Assembly: GCA_020536535.1 (NCBI GenBank) | Contig: JAHLWZ010000792.1 | Location: 1 to 64,000, forward strand | Reading direction: 5' to 3' | DNA length: 64,000 nucleotides | Source of the DNA: Pelomyxa schiedti | Lineage: Eukaryota; Evosea; Pelobiontida; Pelomyxidae | Part shown: positions 33,531 through 46,846 of the stretch, one piece after another | Numbering within the stretch: position 1 is the first letter of the stretch | Layout: the number at the start of each line of letters is the position of its first letter | Notes under the pieces: model-generated | What the model saw: the letters and a program-made list of their open reading frames with translations, nothing else | What the model was told of the DNA's origin: nothing | Database searches by the model: none | Made by a program: the position numbers and the translations under genes

Positions 33531-35790
33531 TCAGGTGCTTTTCTTTTTAGCAGTTCGTCTTCTCTTGTTGGTGTTCGTGGTTGGGTTCTTTGTTGACTTC
33601 ACTATGGGTTTGTTTGCATCTCGCTTTCTGCGTGGTGCAGTTGTTTCTGTCTCTGTTGGTGTTGGTGTTTGTGCTTGTGCTTGTGAGGGGGGTGTGTTGT
33701 CTGATTTGAGTGGTGCTACACTTTTGGTGGTTGTTGTGGTAGCGGTCGAGGTTGTGGTTGCAGGTGCGGTTGATGGTTCAGTTTCTTTATCACTCTCTTC
33801 TCCCTCGATTTCTACTTCACTCCGGGTGAACTCGGGAAGTGGTAGGGGGGTCTTTTTGAGCTTCTTCTCAATAAATCGTTTGGCCTCTGTAATAGCAAAT
33901 TCAGATGTAGCCAATTCCTACAAATGTTAATTTTCTTTGGTTTTTTGAATGCCCATACAAGTTTGGATTGCTCTACAATTTGTATAACACGGTCAGCAAG
34001 TCCATCATCCACAAGAACTTGCTCTTTTATCAACTTCTTGCCTATTTTGTTGTATTAGACTTCTAACTAAGCATCAACAGAACAGGAATTCACCAATTGA
34101 TTTTTCCAGCAGATGTAGTTTCGCTGCTTCATTAAGATGAACGAGTGTGATTGCTAAGCCGGAGGTGCCCGCTCTTGCTTCATGATGTGATATTAAGGGA
34201 AATGGAATGTTACAGGAAGGACTACCAGTTCTACCAACTCGGTGGACATAGCAGTCAGGCTCGGGAATATGAAAATTGATCACCAGTTGACACAGAGGCA
34301 AGTCAAGACCTCTAACAAGGTTATACCACCTTCACAAAATGAAAAGCAAACCTGCTAGCAACGTCTGTAGCAATTAGCACTTTGGCTTTTGAACGAGAAA
34401 AAAGCTGGGACAAAATCATTGCGATGTTGGAGAAATACAGAACAAACCCAAAGAGACATGTTTCGTTCTTGTTGATTCATTGTTGAATGCAACACTGTAC
34501 AAGGGATTTGCACTTTGGAAAGAATAGAATTCAGTAGTTCAACTTCCCTGCATGGGTAATTATCAATTTAAAAAAAAAAAGAGATAAATGAGAGTATGAG
34601 GCAAAACTGCATAATACAGAAAGAACTCACTCTCGTGTATCCGCAAATAAAACTGTTTGCAAGTGCAATTTATTCAAGATGGTGATAAGGTAGCCCTCCT
34701 TTGCCACCTCGGGCACAATGACGAACTTTTGGATGCAATTCTTCACAGGTTGGTTCCTAGAAGTAATGAGAAACGACGGGTCTCTAAATGTGAGACAAAC
34801 TTCTCTGACAAGAAACACCAAACAGGATTAATTACTGGAAGCATGATTTTACTGCCGGCTATATTAGACATTGTGGCAGACATGAGAGCAACTTGTTTGC
34901 GTTTATTAGTAATTCTTCCCATGATGATATCCATATCAGCCACATATTTTGGTTGGCCAATCAAACGGTCAGCTTCATCCAAAACCTACCCCAAACTCAG
35001 AAAAGAAGAGGCAACAAGAAATAATACAAGAAAGCGTGTAGTTTTTAGAGAAAATGTAGGATCTGCATCAAGGATTGCAGAAAGTCTTCCAGGTGATCCA
35101 ACCACAACATGTGGTTTATAAGAAAGGCTTAATGATTGTCCAGTGTAATCTAAGCTGGTTTATAAGAGAAAACCTAGGGGACAGTTTATTACTTGTTCCA
35201 CCAGTGATATCGACGACCTTTATACGAAGTGGTCTTCCAAAGGAAGTCATATGCTCAGAAATCTGAATTGCCAGCTCACTGGTTGTGTCACTAAAAGAAA
35301 GTAAAATATGGTGGCTTACCGGGTTGGTGAGAGACAAACACAGGACAGACAGGTCATTTCTTTCGCTAATATGTTCAAAATTGGTGCCGCAAAGGCAAGT
35401 GTCTTTCCACTTCCAGTCTCTGCACTGGCAACAACGTCCCTACCTCGAGAGAGGAAAAGCCATAAGAAACAAAATTGCTCATAGCAAACGCAAAAGAATG
35501 GGAAGATGGTAGAATGGAAAAATACCAGCCAACATAGGCGGTATAACAACTTTCTGAACCGGTGTCGGTTTTTCGATCTTCAGAGATCTAAGCGCGTCAA
35601 CCAACCACTTTGACAAGCCAAGGTCCGTAAAGTTGTCCGGAGCTGTTTCCGCCGCCTCGTTCGTGTCCGTAACGATCTTGTTTACTTCACTAACGTCAGG
35701 CGCCATTGTTGTAGTCGCCCTAGCCGACACATCCGCCGCGCTCTCAGATCTCGCCTTCGCCCCGCTGACCCCACACGAGAACAGTTGCAT
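33531..35790 (-). CDS. DEAD-box RNA helicase (DDX49/Dbp8-like)
   Basis: ATP-dependent RNA helicase, most like the nucleolar ribosome-assembly group. Twelve exons from 35526..35790 to 33531..33917 give about 564 residues. Motifs in order: Q motif FTDLGLSKWLVDAL and PTPVQ, I AETGSGKT, Ia PTRELA, Ib SPGRL, II VLDEAD, III SAT, a KNCIQKFVIVPE linker close to Dbp8/DDX49, V TDVASRGLD, VI HRVGRTARAG. The C-terminus is Thr-rich then Lys/Arg-rich, suiting a nucleolar protein. Choosing acceptors at 35279 and 34178 restores PTRELA and GRTARAG exactly. It shares a short divergent promoter with the radical SAM gene at 35980. Confidence 0.87.
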
Positions 35791-35979
35791 TTCTTTTAAT
35801 TAACGATCTATTGCCCCGCATCAAGCAGTGTTAAGATTTCCTCTCATCAGAACTGGAACCTTAGTCGACCAGTGGCATTAGTTGCCTGCAGGTTCTCTCC
35901 CTGAGAAAGTCGGAACCAGGCAACCCTCAGAACGAAGAGAATTAGAAAAACCGAAAATTTTTGGATCTTAACTGCTCGT

Positions 35980-38008
35980 ATGGCGGCCGTAGCGGATCAC
36001 AACGAAGACGTTTATCGTATTGCACAGCATATAGGACCAAAGTGCGCTGAGTTAATAAGGAGGGCTATTGACGCAGGAATCGTGTTTGCCCACAATGTGG
36101 AGGACGTCGATGAGGCGATCTTCTTAGTCAAACTATGCCGCGCTTGGCTGGCCGTAAACTCTGATAGATCTCTCAGCGGCGACACTGCGACTGTCGTTAA
36201 TACAACTGACGTTACCGCCACGAGCGGCCCGGGCGTTACGGCAACAACCGTGGGCACATCTACGCCACATCGGGATCCCGACGAGCTGGTAAGGTCACTC
36301 GTGGAGCCTAGCCCTCGCTCTTTGGATATTTCTGTTAGTTTGACTGATGCGTGTGGCAACGGGTGCCTTCACTGCTCCACGTGTGCGCTCCCTGGGGGCG
36401 CAAGTGTTCCGTTCTCTAGAATTGGACCTGTATGTATATTTCATTTCACTGAAACTTCTTTCTATATTTTCCATCTCACGCTGGTTAGGCTCTGTCTGGT
36501 GCTGCACAGTTTGCAAAAATTCTACATATTGCGTGTGAGGGTGATCCTATGTTTTACTTTTCCGAGGGCCATGACATTGCTGATGTTGTAAGTTTGCTAT
36601 GGGGCTTAGGATTTAGCACAGTGTCAGTTCAATTCCTCCCTCCCATGCCTGCAAAACATCAAGTTCTACAGCGACTACTTGCAGCGTTAGAAACGGAGGT
36701 TTCCAATAGGCGTTCAGCTGCAACAACTCTTCCTACTCCTAGTTCCTCTTCACCTACAGCCACTACCGAAGAGAACCCACTTGACGAGCAATGCTATCAC
36801 GCATTCCCTCCTTTGAACCCAGTTGTTTCATTCAATTTATACTCGCCTAGATGCGGTATCACCCTTAAAGAAGCACCAAGCACTCGAAAATACATGATTT
36901 CTGGTTTTGGTACCAGACAGCACAGTATTGTTTTCACATTCTGTAACGTAACCTGACTCCTGTTAGGCTTGGAATGGTTCGAAGCTCACATGCATCCTGC
37001 AGATTTTTACGAAGTGCCAAAACTGGCTCAATTTTTTTCTGATGTAAAGTATACCATTGTAGAACTTGCTAAACGCGACTTGCCAATCAACTTTGAACTC
37101 CGTGGTGATCCATATAGTGCAGTGAGTCTGAATATGATTAACCCATTTTCCTTCTGAAACTCTTCAGACAACCGATCTCATTACCACCAAAGAAGTCTTG
37201 CTTAAGCTTTTGTCTGTTATTGAAAAGGAAAATCCGTCAGTTAAATTTCCGAAGTGTTCTATGTACCGACTCTCTTACTTTTTTATGGCTCATAAGCGAA
37301 AGGTGTGATACTGTCCACTACCCCATAGATCCAAAAACGATAGTTCCACTTGGTCGCGCAACGACACTTTTTCCCAATGGAAAAGAGAAAGAGGCGAACT
37401 TCTTTGAACAGTACCTCCGTGCTCATGATATTTTCTATTAATGACCTTCCCAGGCACGTGAAAGTTAACACTATGAAGTATCTATGTGAAAACTGGGGAA
37501 CGTACAACGCAATTGTAATTGACACGCGTGGGTATCCCCAACTTTGTTATTCAAACTTGGCTTTGATGCCTCACGTGAGCAAATTCCACATGGGAAGGGT
37601 GACTGCTAAGGATCACGTGGTGTTGGTTTTGTGCAGGTAAGAACCACAAATGGACCCAACATGTATTCCCCCAGAGGCTTTGCTGAAATCCTTGAATTTC
37701 ACACCAAGGTACATAAACCACCAACAAACCCCCAACGGAAACGAAACAACCCCAAACCGCACACCACTCACGGCACAAACAGATGTGGACTGATAGGTTG
37801 ACCTACATACGGGACCACCTCCCAGAACTCCTAAGACGGAGGCCAAACGAGAACTACTGCCCTCTCGACATGTTCCGCACCACCAACAAGGAATTCCTGC
37901 AAACCGTATGTTCCTTTTGCCTTTTGTTTCGCCCTATGATTGCGTGGCACTCACTCTCTCCGGTAGGTCTGCGACGGCCGCACCTGCCACTCTTTCACCG
38001 ACTGGTGA
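35980..38008 (+). CDS. Radical SAM superfamily protein
   Basis: Likely iron-sulphur enzyme using S-adenosylmethionine radicals; substrate unknown. Nine exons (35980..36429, 36489..36909, 36967..37121, 37168..37253, 37297..37410, 37454..37598, 37637..37708, 37783..37905, 37967..38008) give 535 residues. After a ~115-residue helical leader, the segment SLTDACGNGCLHCSTC has the CxxxCxxC cluster motif in the classic L-T-x-x-C context, followed by ACEGDP, similar to the GGEP loop. Later CYSNLALMP, GRV and NMYSPRGFAEIL are reminiscent of the barrel's end. The C-terminus has more cysteines (YCPLDMF, VCDGRTCHSF), perhaps a second metal site. I do not recognise the subfamily. Confidence 0.7.
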
Positions 38009-38214
38009 AATGAAGTCCAACTAGGACCCTGGTCTTTGTGCGGAATCTCCGTAAATCTTAAACTTCATCATCTTCGGGTACCGCACTTGCCAAGTTCGGA
38101 CGAGGAAAAAGGCGTTGTCAAAGATGGAAAGGGAAAAGAAGAACCAATTACCGGGCCCGTTTTCGTTTGAAAAAGCGGGAGAAAAAAGAAAGAAAAAATA
38201 AACCATCAACTTTG

Positions 38215-40667
38215 ATGAAGCACCACCATCACGGCAAAGAGAAGGATCCGCAACAACGGACCCATAAGTCGGTTATCAAGGCAAAAATAAAAGCTGGCTT
38301 GAAATTAAGGTCCCCACGAGAACTGATGCTCGACAACCTTGGTAGTTTTCCAAACATAACATAAAGTTCCACACATATATAAAAGCACTCCAACTATAAA
38401 CTAAAAACCAAACCACCTACTAGAAATTGGGGCATTGTTGCCAGAATTGTGTAAACAAATGGGGGCTTTTCAAACTCTTTCACTACGTGGAAACTCCCTT
38501 GCCACTTTGCCATCACAAGTGAGCCAGTGGGGTGGAGTTCAAACTGCACTTTTTGATGACAACTCACTCAATTGCTTACCCCGCGAATTGTCATTGGTTC
38601 CTTGTTTGACAACTTTGTCACTGGCTGGAAATCAACTGGCATCTGATTCATTTCCCTCATCTCTTCCGCCATCATTAACGACTCTCAACCTATCGCGGAA
38701 TTGCTTTACTGAGTGTGCTTCCATTCTTCAATCTCTCACCACTCATAATTTTCAGTCTACCAGTGGGATTGGCCATGAGTAACATAACAAATCTTGATTT
38801 GTCTCGCAATGACATAACGAACATGGATCTCATCTGTCTGATGCCAGCACTCCAGCAACTTCGTTTGTCACACAACCGAATTGCAATATTGCCCAGTAAA
38901 TTGCCTCAGCTCGCGGACACACTTACTCACCTTTATTTGGACTTCAACATGATGGCTGGAGCAGCACCTCTGCAACTTTGTTCTTTGGGAAAATTGCAAG
39001 TGTTATCTCTTGCAGGTCAGGGATAAATTCACTTTCCAATGCTTAATATCTATTTTGCACTTTGTAGGTAACAGATTAGACTCAGTGAATACTGGGTTCT
39101 TCCCAGCCTTAAAGCATCTCATTGAATTAGACCTCAGCTCTAATATGCTTTCTGAATTGCCACCTGATGTTTCTCTCAACAATAAAACATGCTTCACCTC
39201 ACATATTTGTAGGTCAGCACTCTAGTTGCTCTACAGATGTTACAGGTGGAAAATAACACGCTAACAAGTGTCCCACAAGAACTGGGGAATATTCCTCTTG
39301 TTGCGCTTTTGTTATCGGTAAGTAATAGTATGCAGGAAGTGAGAACTCATTTTTTGAAAGAGCAACAAAATACATGATCTCCCCTATGAGCTTTCAAACC
39401 TGCAACCTACTTTACGACATCTCGATCTCTCGGGTAATCCCCTGAGCCCACAGCTTGATGCAGCAGTAAAAAAGGATAATGTCATGGCTTTCTTGAAGAA
39501 ACTTGAAGGTTTGGCTTTTTTAAAGAGTTCTCTTTTCCCTAAGTGGTTACAAAAAAAGAGCAAAGCTATCTCTCCTCTAAAGTAGCAACCCCAGCTGCCG
39601 GTATGCTTCTTGGACAAAACAGAGTTAGACGAACAAATGTAAGCTCGTCTTTACGGGGTTGCTTCTTGGATATATTTGCCCTCCCACCACCAGGGTCCAA
39701 TTCTACATCTTCCTCTCCTCCTCCAGCACCAATTTGTGCCACTCCCCGCAGCTGTTCATTTGATACAAAGAGTTTAGTTCATGTGCTCAAGGTAAGCTGT
39801 GAGGTGCTTTGGAATCCTAAAAAAAAACAGGATCCCATGGGCTTTCAGTCTTTCAGCTTATTTTTACAGGAGGAGCATGCTGAAGAAAATCTCATTTTCT
39901 GGGAAGAAACAGAGAGATTCAAACATGTCAGTGACAGGAAAAATCGGGTAATTGAGGCTCAACGGCTTTATGATAAGTATGTGGAAGCTTTCATGTTTTT
40001 CTTTTTTTGTTTTACGTTGTGTCACAGATACATATCAGAGGGAACAGCAAAATTTGAAATTAACATACCCCATGACATAAAGCAGAGGCTCACAGAAGTA
40101 GTTAGCCGTACCAGGCTTGTTTATAATGATTCTTCTGGCGCGAGACTTAAAGCACTGTCAAAAAGTGAGAGTATGCCAGCACTTTGTCCATTTCTGCTAG
40201 GCGGTAGCACTACATCATCCTCTTCAAGTAACACCTCCATTTCAGTGTCATCAACTCTATCACCAACCGCTAGCTCGGAAGAAACGCCACATACATCACC
40301 ACCAAGCTCCCTTCCAGTTTCACCGCACACTTCCCCATCTCCATCCCCATCCCCTTCACCCTCACCCTCACCCTCACCTTTGCTCACACCCACACCATCC
40401 TCTCCACATTCAACTGCTACATACCACGGCACACCGCCATCATCTCCCCTCACTATAATTCCATCTGGTGAGCAAGAACAACCAGAACCGGAAAAGGAAA
40501 ACCAAGAACCGGAGGTCGATGTGCCTCCCGATACCTTCACTAGAGCCCAGAAGGCAATTTTTGTGCTGATGGAGACTGACTCCTTTCCCAGGTTTAAAAA
40601 GAGTTACCACTACAGTATATGGAGACCAATAGCAGAGAGAGCATTGCAACCACCCGGCCAACTCTGA
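38215..40667 (+). CDS. Leucine-rich-repeat protein fused to an RGS domain
   Basis: Predicted regulator of heterotrimeric G proteins. Nine exons (38215..38341, 38424..38712, 38756..39015, 39068..39168, 39213..39317, 39361..39508, 39544..39791, 39831..39976, 40028..40667) give 687 residues. A His- and Lys-rich start is followed by about ten LRRs (for example LTTLSLAGNQL, NITNLDLSRNDI, LIELDLSSNMLSELP). After a Ser/Pro linker comes the RGS domain: DPMGFQSFSLFLQEEHAEENLIFW, and its last helix TDSFPRFKKSYHY. Between these halves lies a ~110-residue insert with an SP-repeat. The last two introns (39 and 51 bases) are multiples of three with no stop, so retained forms would stay in frame. Confidence 0.85.
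40332..40378 (+). repeat. (Ser-Pro)n coding tract inside the RGS domain
   Basis: Tandem TCCCCA/TCACCC hexamers encode a run of Ser-Pro dipeptides in the insert that splits the RGS domain of the LRR-RGS gene. Confidence 0.85.
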
Positions 40668-40828
40668 TAATACTACCACCTAATCACCCCACTGCACTAT
40701 TGTTTGTAAGCAATAGAATTTTTTCTAAAAGTAGGCAAACAAAGCTTGTTTTCAGAAACCTTAAAAATATCCATCAAATATCCTCATCGCCTTTTTTTTT
40801 CAGGAAATCCCAAGGCGAAATCGAAACG

Positions 40829-41637
40829 ATGGCGTCGACCTTCACAGCGGCCGGCATAAGCCACGAGTGGCGCGTAATTATGGAAGCAGCATTGGGCGAC
40901 GACTGGGAGCGACTTGTGGGATGGGTGCCGTCGTCCAGCGGGTCAGCGGGAGGCGGCGGGACAAGTTGGGTGTCGTCGACGTCCACCACCACGACCACGT
41001 CGTCGGGCGGGCCCAAGTTGTCCTCGTCGTCGTCGGGCGCGTCGGCGTCGTCGGGATCGTCGGGGTCGCTGCGGGATTTCCCGGATAGAAAGGCGCGGCT
41101 GAGCAACGCGATAATGAGGTGCCTGAAACCCGGCGCCGCAGCGCCCGCGACAAAAACAATCGAATGGTTACCTCCCATAACCGATATTGGTGTGTTAACT
41201 GTGCCCCCTTTTTTTTTCCCTTTTTCTTCTTGTTCCCCCACTCACTCCCGGACTAATACACAAAAACACAACAGATATCATAAGAGTAATCCCAATGCTG
41301 AGTGAAGCAATCAAATGGGATAAATCTTTTAGAGATTTGCAGGGACACGAACTCAAGCTTATAACAGTAACCTATTCTCCTTTCCATTACAGTTTATCCT
41401 CACAATTAAAAACAACAACAAACCAATAGCGTACACAACTGAAGAAAGAAACCGGCTATACAAACGGATACAGATGCGATATATGCATGTCATCAGGATC
41501 CAACATGGGTGACCCTATGCATTGCTCCGAGTGCAAATATGGTAATCGTTCCCAGTTAAATTATGTATATATATGGTGCCAACTCCCCCAAAGATATATG
41601 CCCAGCATGTGTAAAAAGACAGCAAGACGCTATGTAG
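40829..41637 (+). CDS. Small protein with C-terminal zinc-binding cysteine cluster
   Basis: Exons 40829..41189, 41275..41366, 41393..41430, 41474..41541 and 41594..41637 give 200 residues. The first exon is GC-rich and encodes a helix (EWRVIMEAALGDDWERLVGW) then Ser/Gly/Thr low complexity. The last two exons give CDICMSSGSNMGDPMHCSECKYDICPAC, pairs of cysteines spaced as in ZZ or C1-like fingers, including the common YDxC element. Protein-protein interaction by the finger is likely; no catalytic motif. Exon 3 is 38 bases. Function not recognised. Confidence 0.65.
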
Positions 41638-42090
41638 TTAGTATATGTTATTTTTGTACAATTTTCCAAAAAAAACTTTTGGCCTATGAATTTTTCGTAG
41701 TGTTGTCCAGCTGAACCTCGGCAAGCGTTACACTTTCACCCACATAAAACTCTTCTAACACCTCACTCGGAATAGCCCCAGCAGATTAAAAAAAAAAAAG
41801 CCGAACGTTTTTCTAAACCACAAATCAAAAAAGGAAAAGAACAAAAAAAAAAAAAGTGCCTCCCCAACATCACAAAACAACAACATCACATTCCCCTCTT
41901 TCGTCCCCCACAACCCACCCACCCGCCCCCTCTTTTTATTTTCCTTGTTCCTTGTCTGATCTTACTACGTTAAAACAAAACAGACACACACGTGCAGTGT
42001 GGTTTTTGCCTCTCAAGGTTTCAAGAGCATCAGTCTCAATCTTTCGGCCTCGTCGTAATCAACAAATCAAGCAATTGACTTTGGTCAACA
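41638..42090. other. Intergenic region before Rab2
   Basis: AT-rich spacer with A11 to A13 runs and a C/A/T-rich stretch just upstream of the Rab2 start. No gene seen; presumed Rab2 promoter and 5' leader. Confidence 0.55.
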
Positions 42091-43421
<1,331 letters not shown>

Positions 43422-43496
43422 ACAACCAATACAAGTATTTCTAAGGAAACACTAGTTTTTTTGTTTTGTACTTATAATAATCAAAGGCCAACCAAG

Positions 43497-46493
43497 TTAA
43501 TGGTTGCCATTTTGTTGTGGTGTGGTGTTGGTTGTATTGATGTAGTTGTTGAGGTGTTCTGTGGCTTTGGTTGCACCCTGTTGAGTGTGTTGGTTTTGAT
43601 GATCTCAACGAGGAGCATTATTACCTGGTCAATAGCATACTTCCAAAGTCTTATAGCTTCACGTATATCTTTGCTAACACCTTAAATTGGTTACAACAAA
43701 CCACATTCCAGAAGCAAAGCCTACCATGCCCGTTTTCATAACATAGCCCCAGTCGCATAAGACTTTGCCCGTGTCCCTGATCGGCGGCAAGTGAATATAA
43801 CTTAATGGCCTCATTTGTGTCCCGGGGTATGCCATCCCCAGCATCGTGGCGTTGTGCCAGATAGAACTGTGCTCTGGAACGGAAATATTAGTGACAACTT
43901 AGAGGAAGGTAGAACTTGCCTTGGGTATCCATTTTCTGCAGAGAGCTTGTAGTATTTAACAGCCTCAGGAATGTCCTGTAGTGGATTACATGCAGGAAAA
44001 TAATGGTGTATTAGGAGCAATGCCTTTTGTACACCCTTACCGTTTGCGTAACATACTCCTAGGCAACAGAGCGCTCGTGCTAGTCCTCGCTCTGCTGCCA
44101 GTCTGTAAAGCCTAACTGCTTCCTCAGGGTTCTTTTGTTAAGAGTGAGGCACAGCTAGAGAAACTGGTCACTTGCCTGTGTTACCCCTATTCCATTTTCA
44201 TAACATACTCCAAGGCAACACAGAGCTTGAGCTAAGCCTTGCACCTCGGATGCTGCTAAAGTGTACAATCTTACAGCTTTATATACATTCTTTTCACAGT
44301 GAGAAGAGTGAAATAAATAAATAAAATGGAAGAAAACCTTTTCTACTCCACGTCCATTTTCATGACAAACACCAAGCCAACATTGCCCCTTACATATTTG
44401 TGAGTGCTAAGAGAAAAGGGGAAAAAGAAACCTGGGCTAAATTTTGATCTGCTGCACATTTGTAAAGTCGGGCAGCTTCCTCTATATCTGTTATCAATTG
44501 TCATTGACGTGAAATGATTATGGTCCATACCCTTTCTTACGCCAGATCCATGCTCATAGCACACTCCTGTGGGGAAGAAGGCCCAAGTAAATCGTTTTCT
44601 CTTCATGGAGACAAAAAACATACGCCATACCAAGCCAGGCTTGTGCAGGAGCATATCCCCGTGAAGCAGCAATTGATGCAACATTGGCAGCTTCAGCACT
44701 GTTATGACGCACGTTTCTAAGCCAAGAGGCTTTCACTACAAACCACCCAAGTGAAGAGGGGTCTCGTGAAAAATAGTGCTCAGCTTGTTTCTGCGCCTCT
44801 GGGGGAGCCCCCTGTGCTTTTCGATTGAGCATGCCTATGTGATCTTTAAACGCGGCATCAGCGGATGGCCAATTAAAGTTCCGAGGAAAGTATAGCCTCA
44901 TTGCCCGAAGTGCCAGTATAGCTGGAATAAATGTTTCATCAAGCCGAAGCGATTCCTCAAGAAGAAGACGAGCATGGGGTGTATGCAGTACAGAAATTGC
45001 TTCCGCAGTGAGCCTATCCACTGGAATGGCTTAGGCTTCCAACAAAAAAAGCAAAAAAAGAGACTCACCTGTGTGTGGGGTGGTAACGCTTAGGTTTAAG
45101 GGTGGGGATCCCTTTTGTAAACAACATGAAAAAAGGAAATAATAAAAAAGGGAAAACCTGAATGCCAAGTATTTGTAACATTGAACAAACTGTTGGTCGG
45201 AGGTTGATATCCTTAGTAAGGAGTCGATTGAGCAAATTAGCTAATTCAGGAGGAGATTCTGGGGGAAGCAATTCGGAGGGTAATAGGTGTCTATCTTCTG
45301 GGGTATACTGCCTATTGAGAAGCAAATGAAACAAGATTGCTCCTACACCCCAGAGTTCTGCCCTGCTTAGATCTACAAGTTTGCTTGGGAGGGAGGTGGA
45401 TATGCATTGGGATGGATGGACTGTACTACATAGGGAACAAGGGGGTGGAAGAGCAAAAACGGCCGGAATTGCATATGCTGTGGTGTTCTCAGTGTGGTTT
45501 GGGTGCTCAGATTCTGGATTGACAGTGACTACATCAGCTCTGTCAAATCCACCAATTTGTAGAAAATTTTCTTGGGTGACAAAAAAGGAGTTCAGCCGCA
45601 AGGTAGTATGAAACACAAGGTTGCTGTGAATGAAGCGCAAGCATAGTAGTACCTGCACGATGTAGTCTTTTATGCGTTCTGCAGGCAACCCCTAATTTAC
45701 TTGTGAGTTATGAGGTCACAAACCCCACCAAAAGTAAAAGAAAAAGAAAAAAGTGTACCTGGTACTTGATATCACTGAGAGTGTTCAATTTAGCATATAA
45801 AAAACACTTGACACGCACACCTCCATTGATGACTTGCGAAAAAAATACAGGTGGTATTAAATTCCGGTGTGATAAAGCTTCAAAGCGAGTTCCAGTAAAA
45901 GATACACCTTTATCTGGTGCCATTTCAGGGTTCTTGGCTGGACATGTTCCACTTCTGTCACCAACACCACAGGGGTATTTATTTACAAAGGGTTCGATTG
46001 TCGTTGTTTCCGTCTTGGACGATGGTGAACTTGCAGGGTCTGTACTGGAAACATACTCCTCTGAGTGCGGCATAAAAAGTGGCCATATTGACTTCTCATT
46101 GATGACATCACAAAAGGAACCATAAAATGGAAGTAATCGGGGATTATAGGGGAGATGCCGAAGAACTCTTTCTTCGTACTCGAACGGGCACAGCCTTTTT
46201 GGTTGTGTTTATTGTTTGTCAGGTGTTTGATGGCAGCATACCCTGATTGCTCGTCGTAGTTGAATATAACTTTCATAACTAATGATGTGGGAAGATCTGG
46301 AGGGAGACCAGGTGCCGTGGCATGCCCTATAATGATATTTTGCTCGCTTTTTAACCTCAGAACGTGGCCTCAAAAAGAAAAACTCACTCGTAACATGATA
46401 CGTAGCCTGGTCCGATTCCTGATTGCCTATCACCGACACAACCTCAAAACAACTCAGGAGTGACCCCTCACGCACACTACTACCCCCTTGCAT
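43497..46493 (-). CDS. Pseudokinase with Sel1-like repeats
   Basis: Probable scaffold. The kinase-like part (to ~45065) keeps the strand-3 lysine (LVMKVIF) and C-lobe landmarks (ELWGVGAILFHLL, LRPT) but has HTTLRLNSFFV where HRDLKxxN should be and GGFD in place of DFG, so catalysis is unlikely. The rest (45021 to 43497) is a string of about seven Sel1 units split over many short exons, each of the type AARLY-x-AA-x-QG-A-A-x-x-LG-x-CYENG-GV. The end is NNYINTTNTTPQQNGNH. ATG 46493 (MQGGSSVRE) is the first credible start; the frame is open for another ~160 bases without ATG, so a 5' exon may be missing. Most splice sites were not individually resolved. Confidence 0.7.
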
Positions 46494-46846
46494 TTCCAAC
46501 AATCCACACGGCCACAAAGACAAACTCACAGCACGAAGATCTACCACGAGTTGCGGCCAAGGGTTTTTTTTAATAAATACCGATACCACAAGCAATGGAG
46601 GAAAAGAAAAAGTGAAATGTCGCGTAAAATTTGGCGCCGGCACCTCGTGCCAATCACCCACAGAAACATTATGGAACGATGGAAGGTGCTTCCATTTTTT
46701 ATTTCATCTCGTTACACAGAAAAGTGAAGAAACTGTACCAAACGAAAAAGCCGAGAAACTGGAAGCAAACATTTCATTTGCCAAGCTTTTTTTCTTTGTT
46801 ACCCCAAGCCCAAACTACAAACATAGGACAAATAATAAGGAATGAA

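Noticed and set aside
33535-33930. Plus-strand frame rich in Val and Ser opposite the helicase C-terminus.
   Set aside because: It is antisense to the Thr/Lys-rich tail of the DEAD-box protein, whose frame joins the helicase core through a good splice site.
35279-35319. An apparent 29-base intron in the DEAD-box gene (35291-35319).
   Set aside because: Using the next AG, 12 bases downstream, gives PTRELA exactly and a normal 41-base intron, so the ultra-short intron is an artefact of choosing the first acceptor.
36012-36359. Minus-strand frame opposite the first radical SAM exon.
   Set aside because: Antisense shadow; the plus strand holds the CxxxCxxC motif and consistent splice phases.
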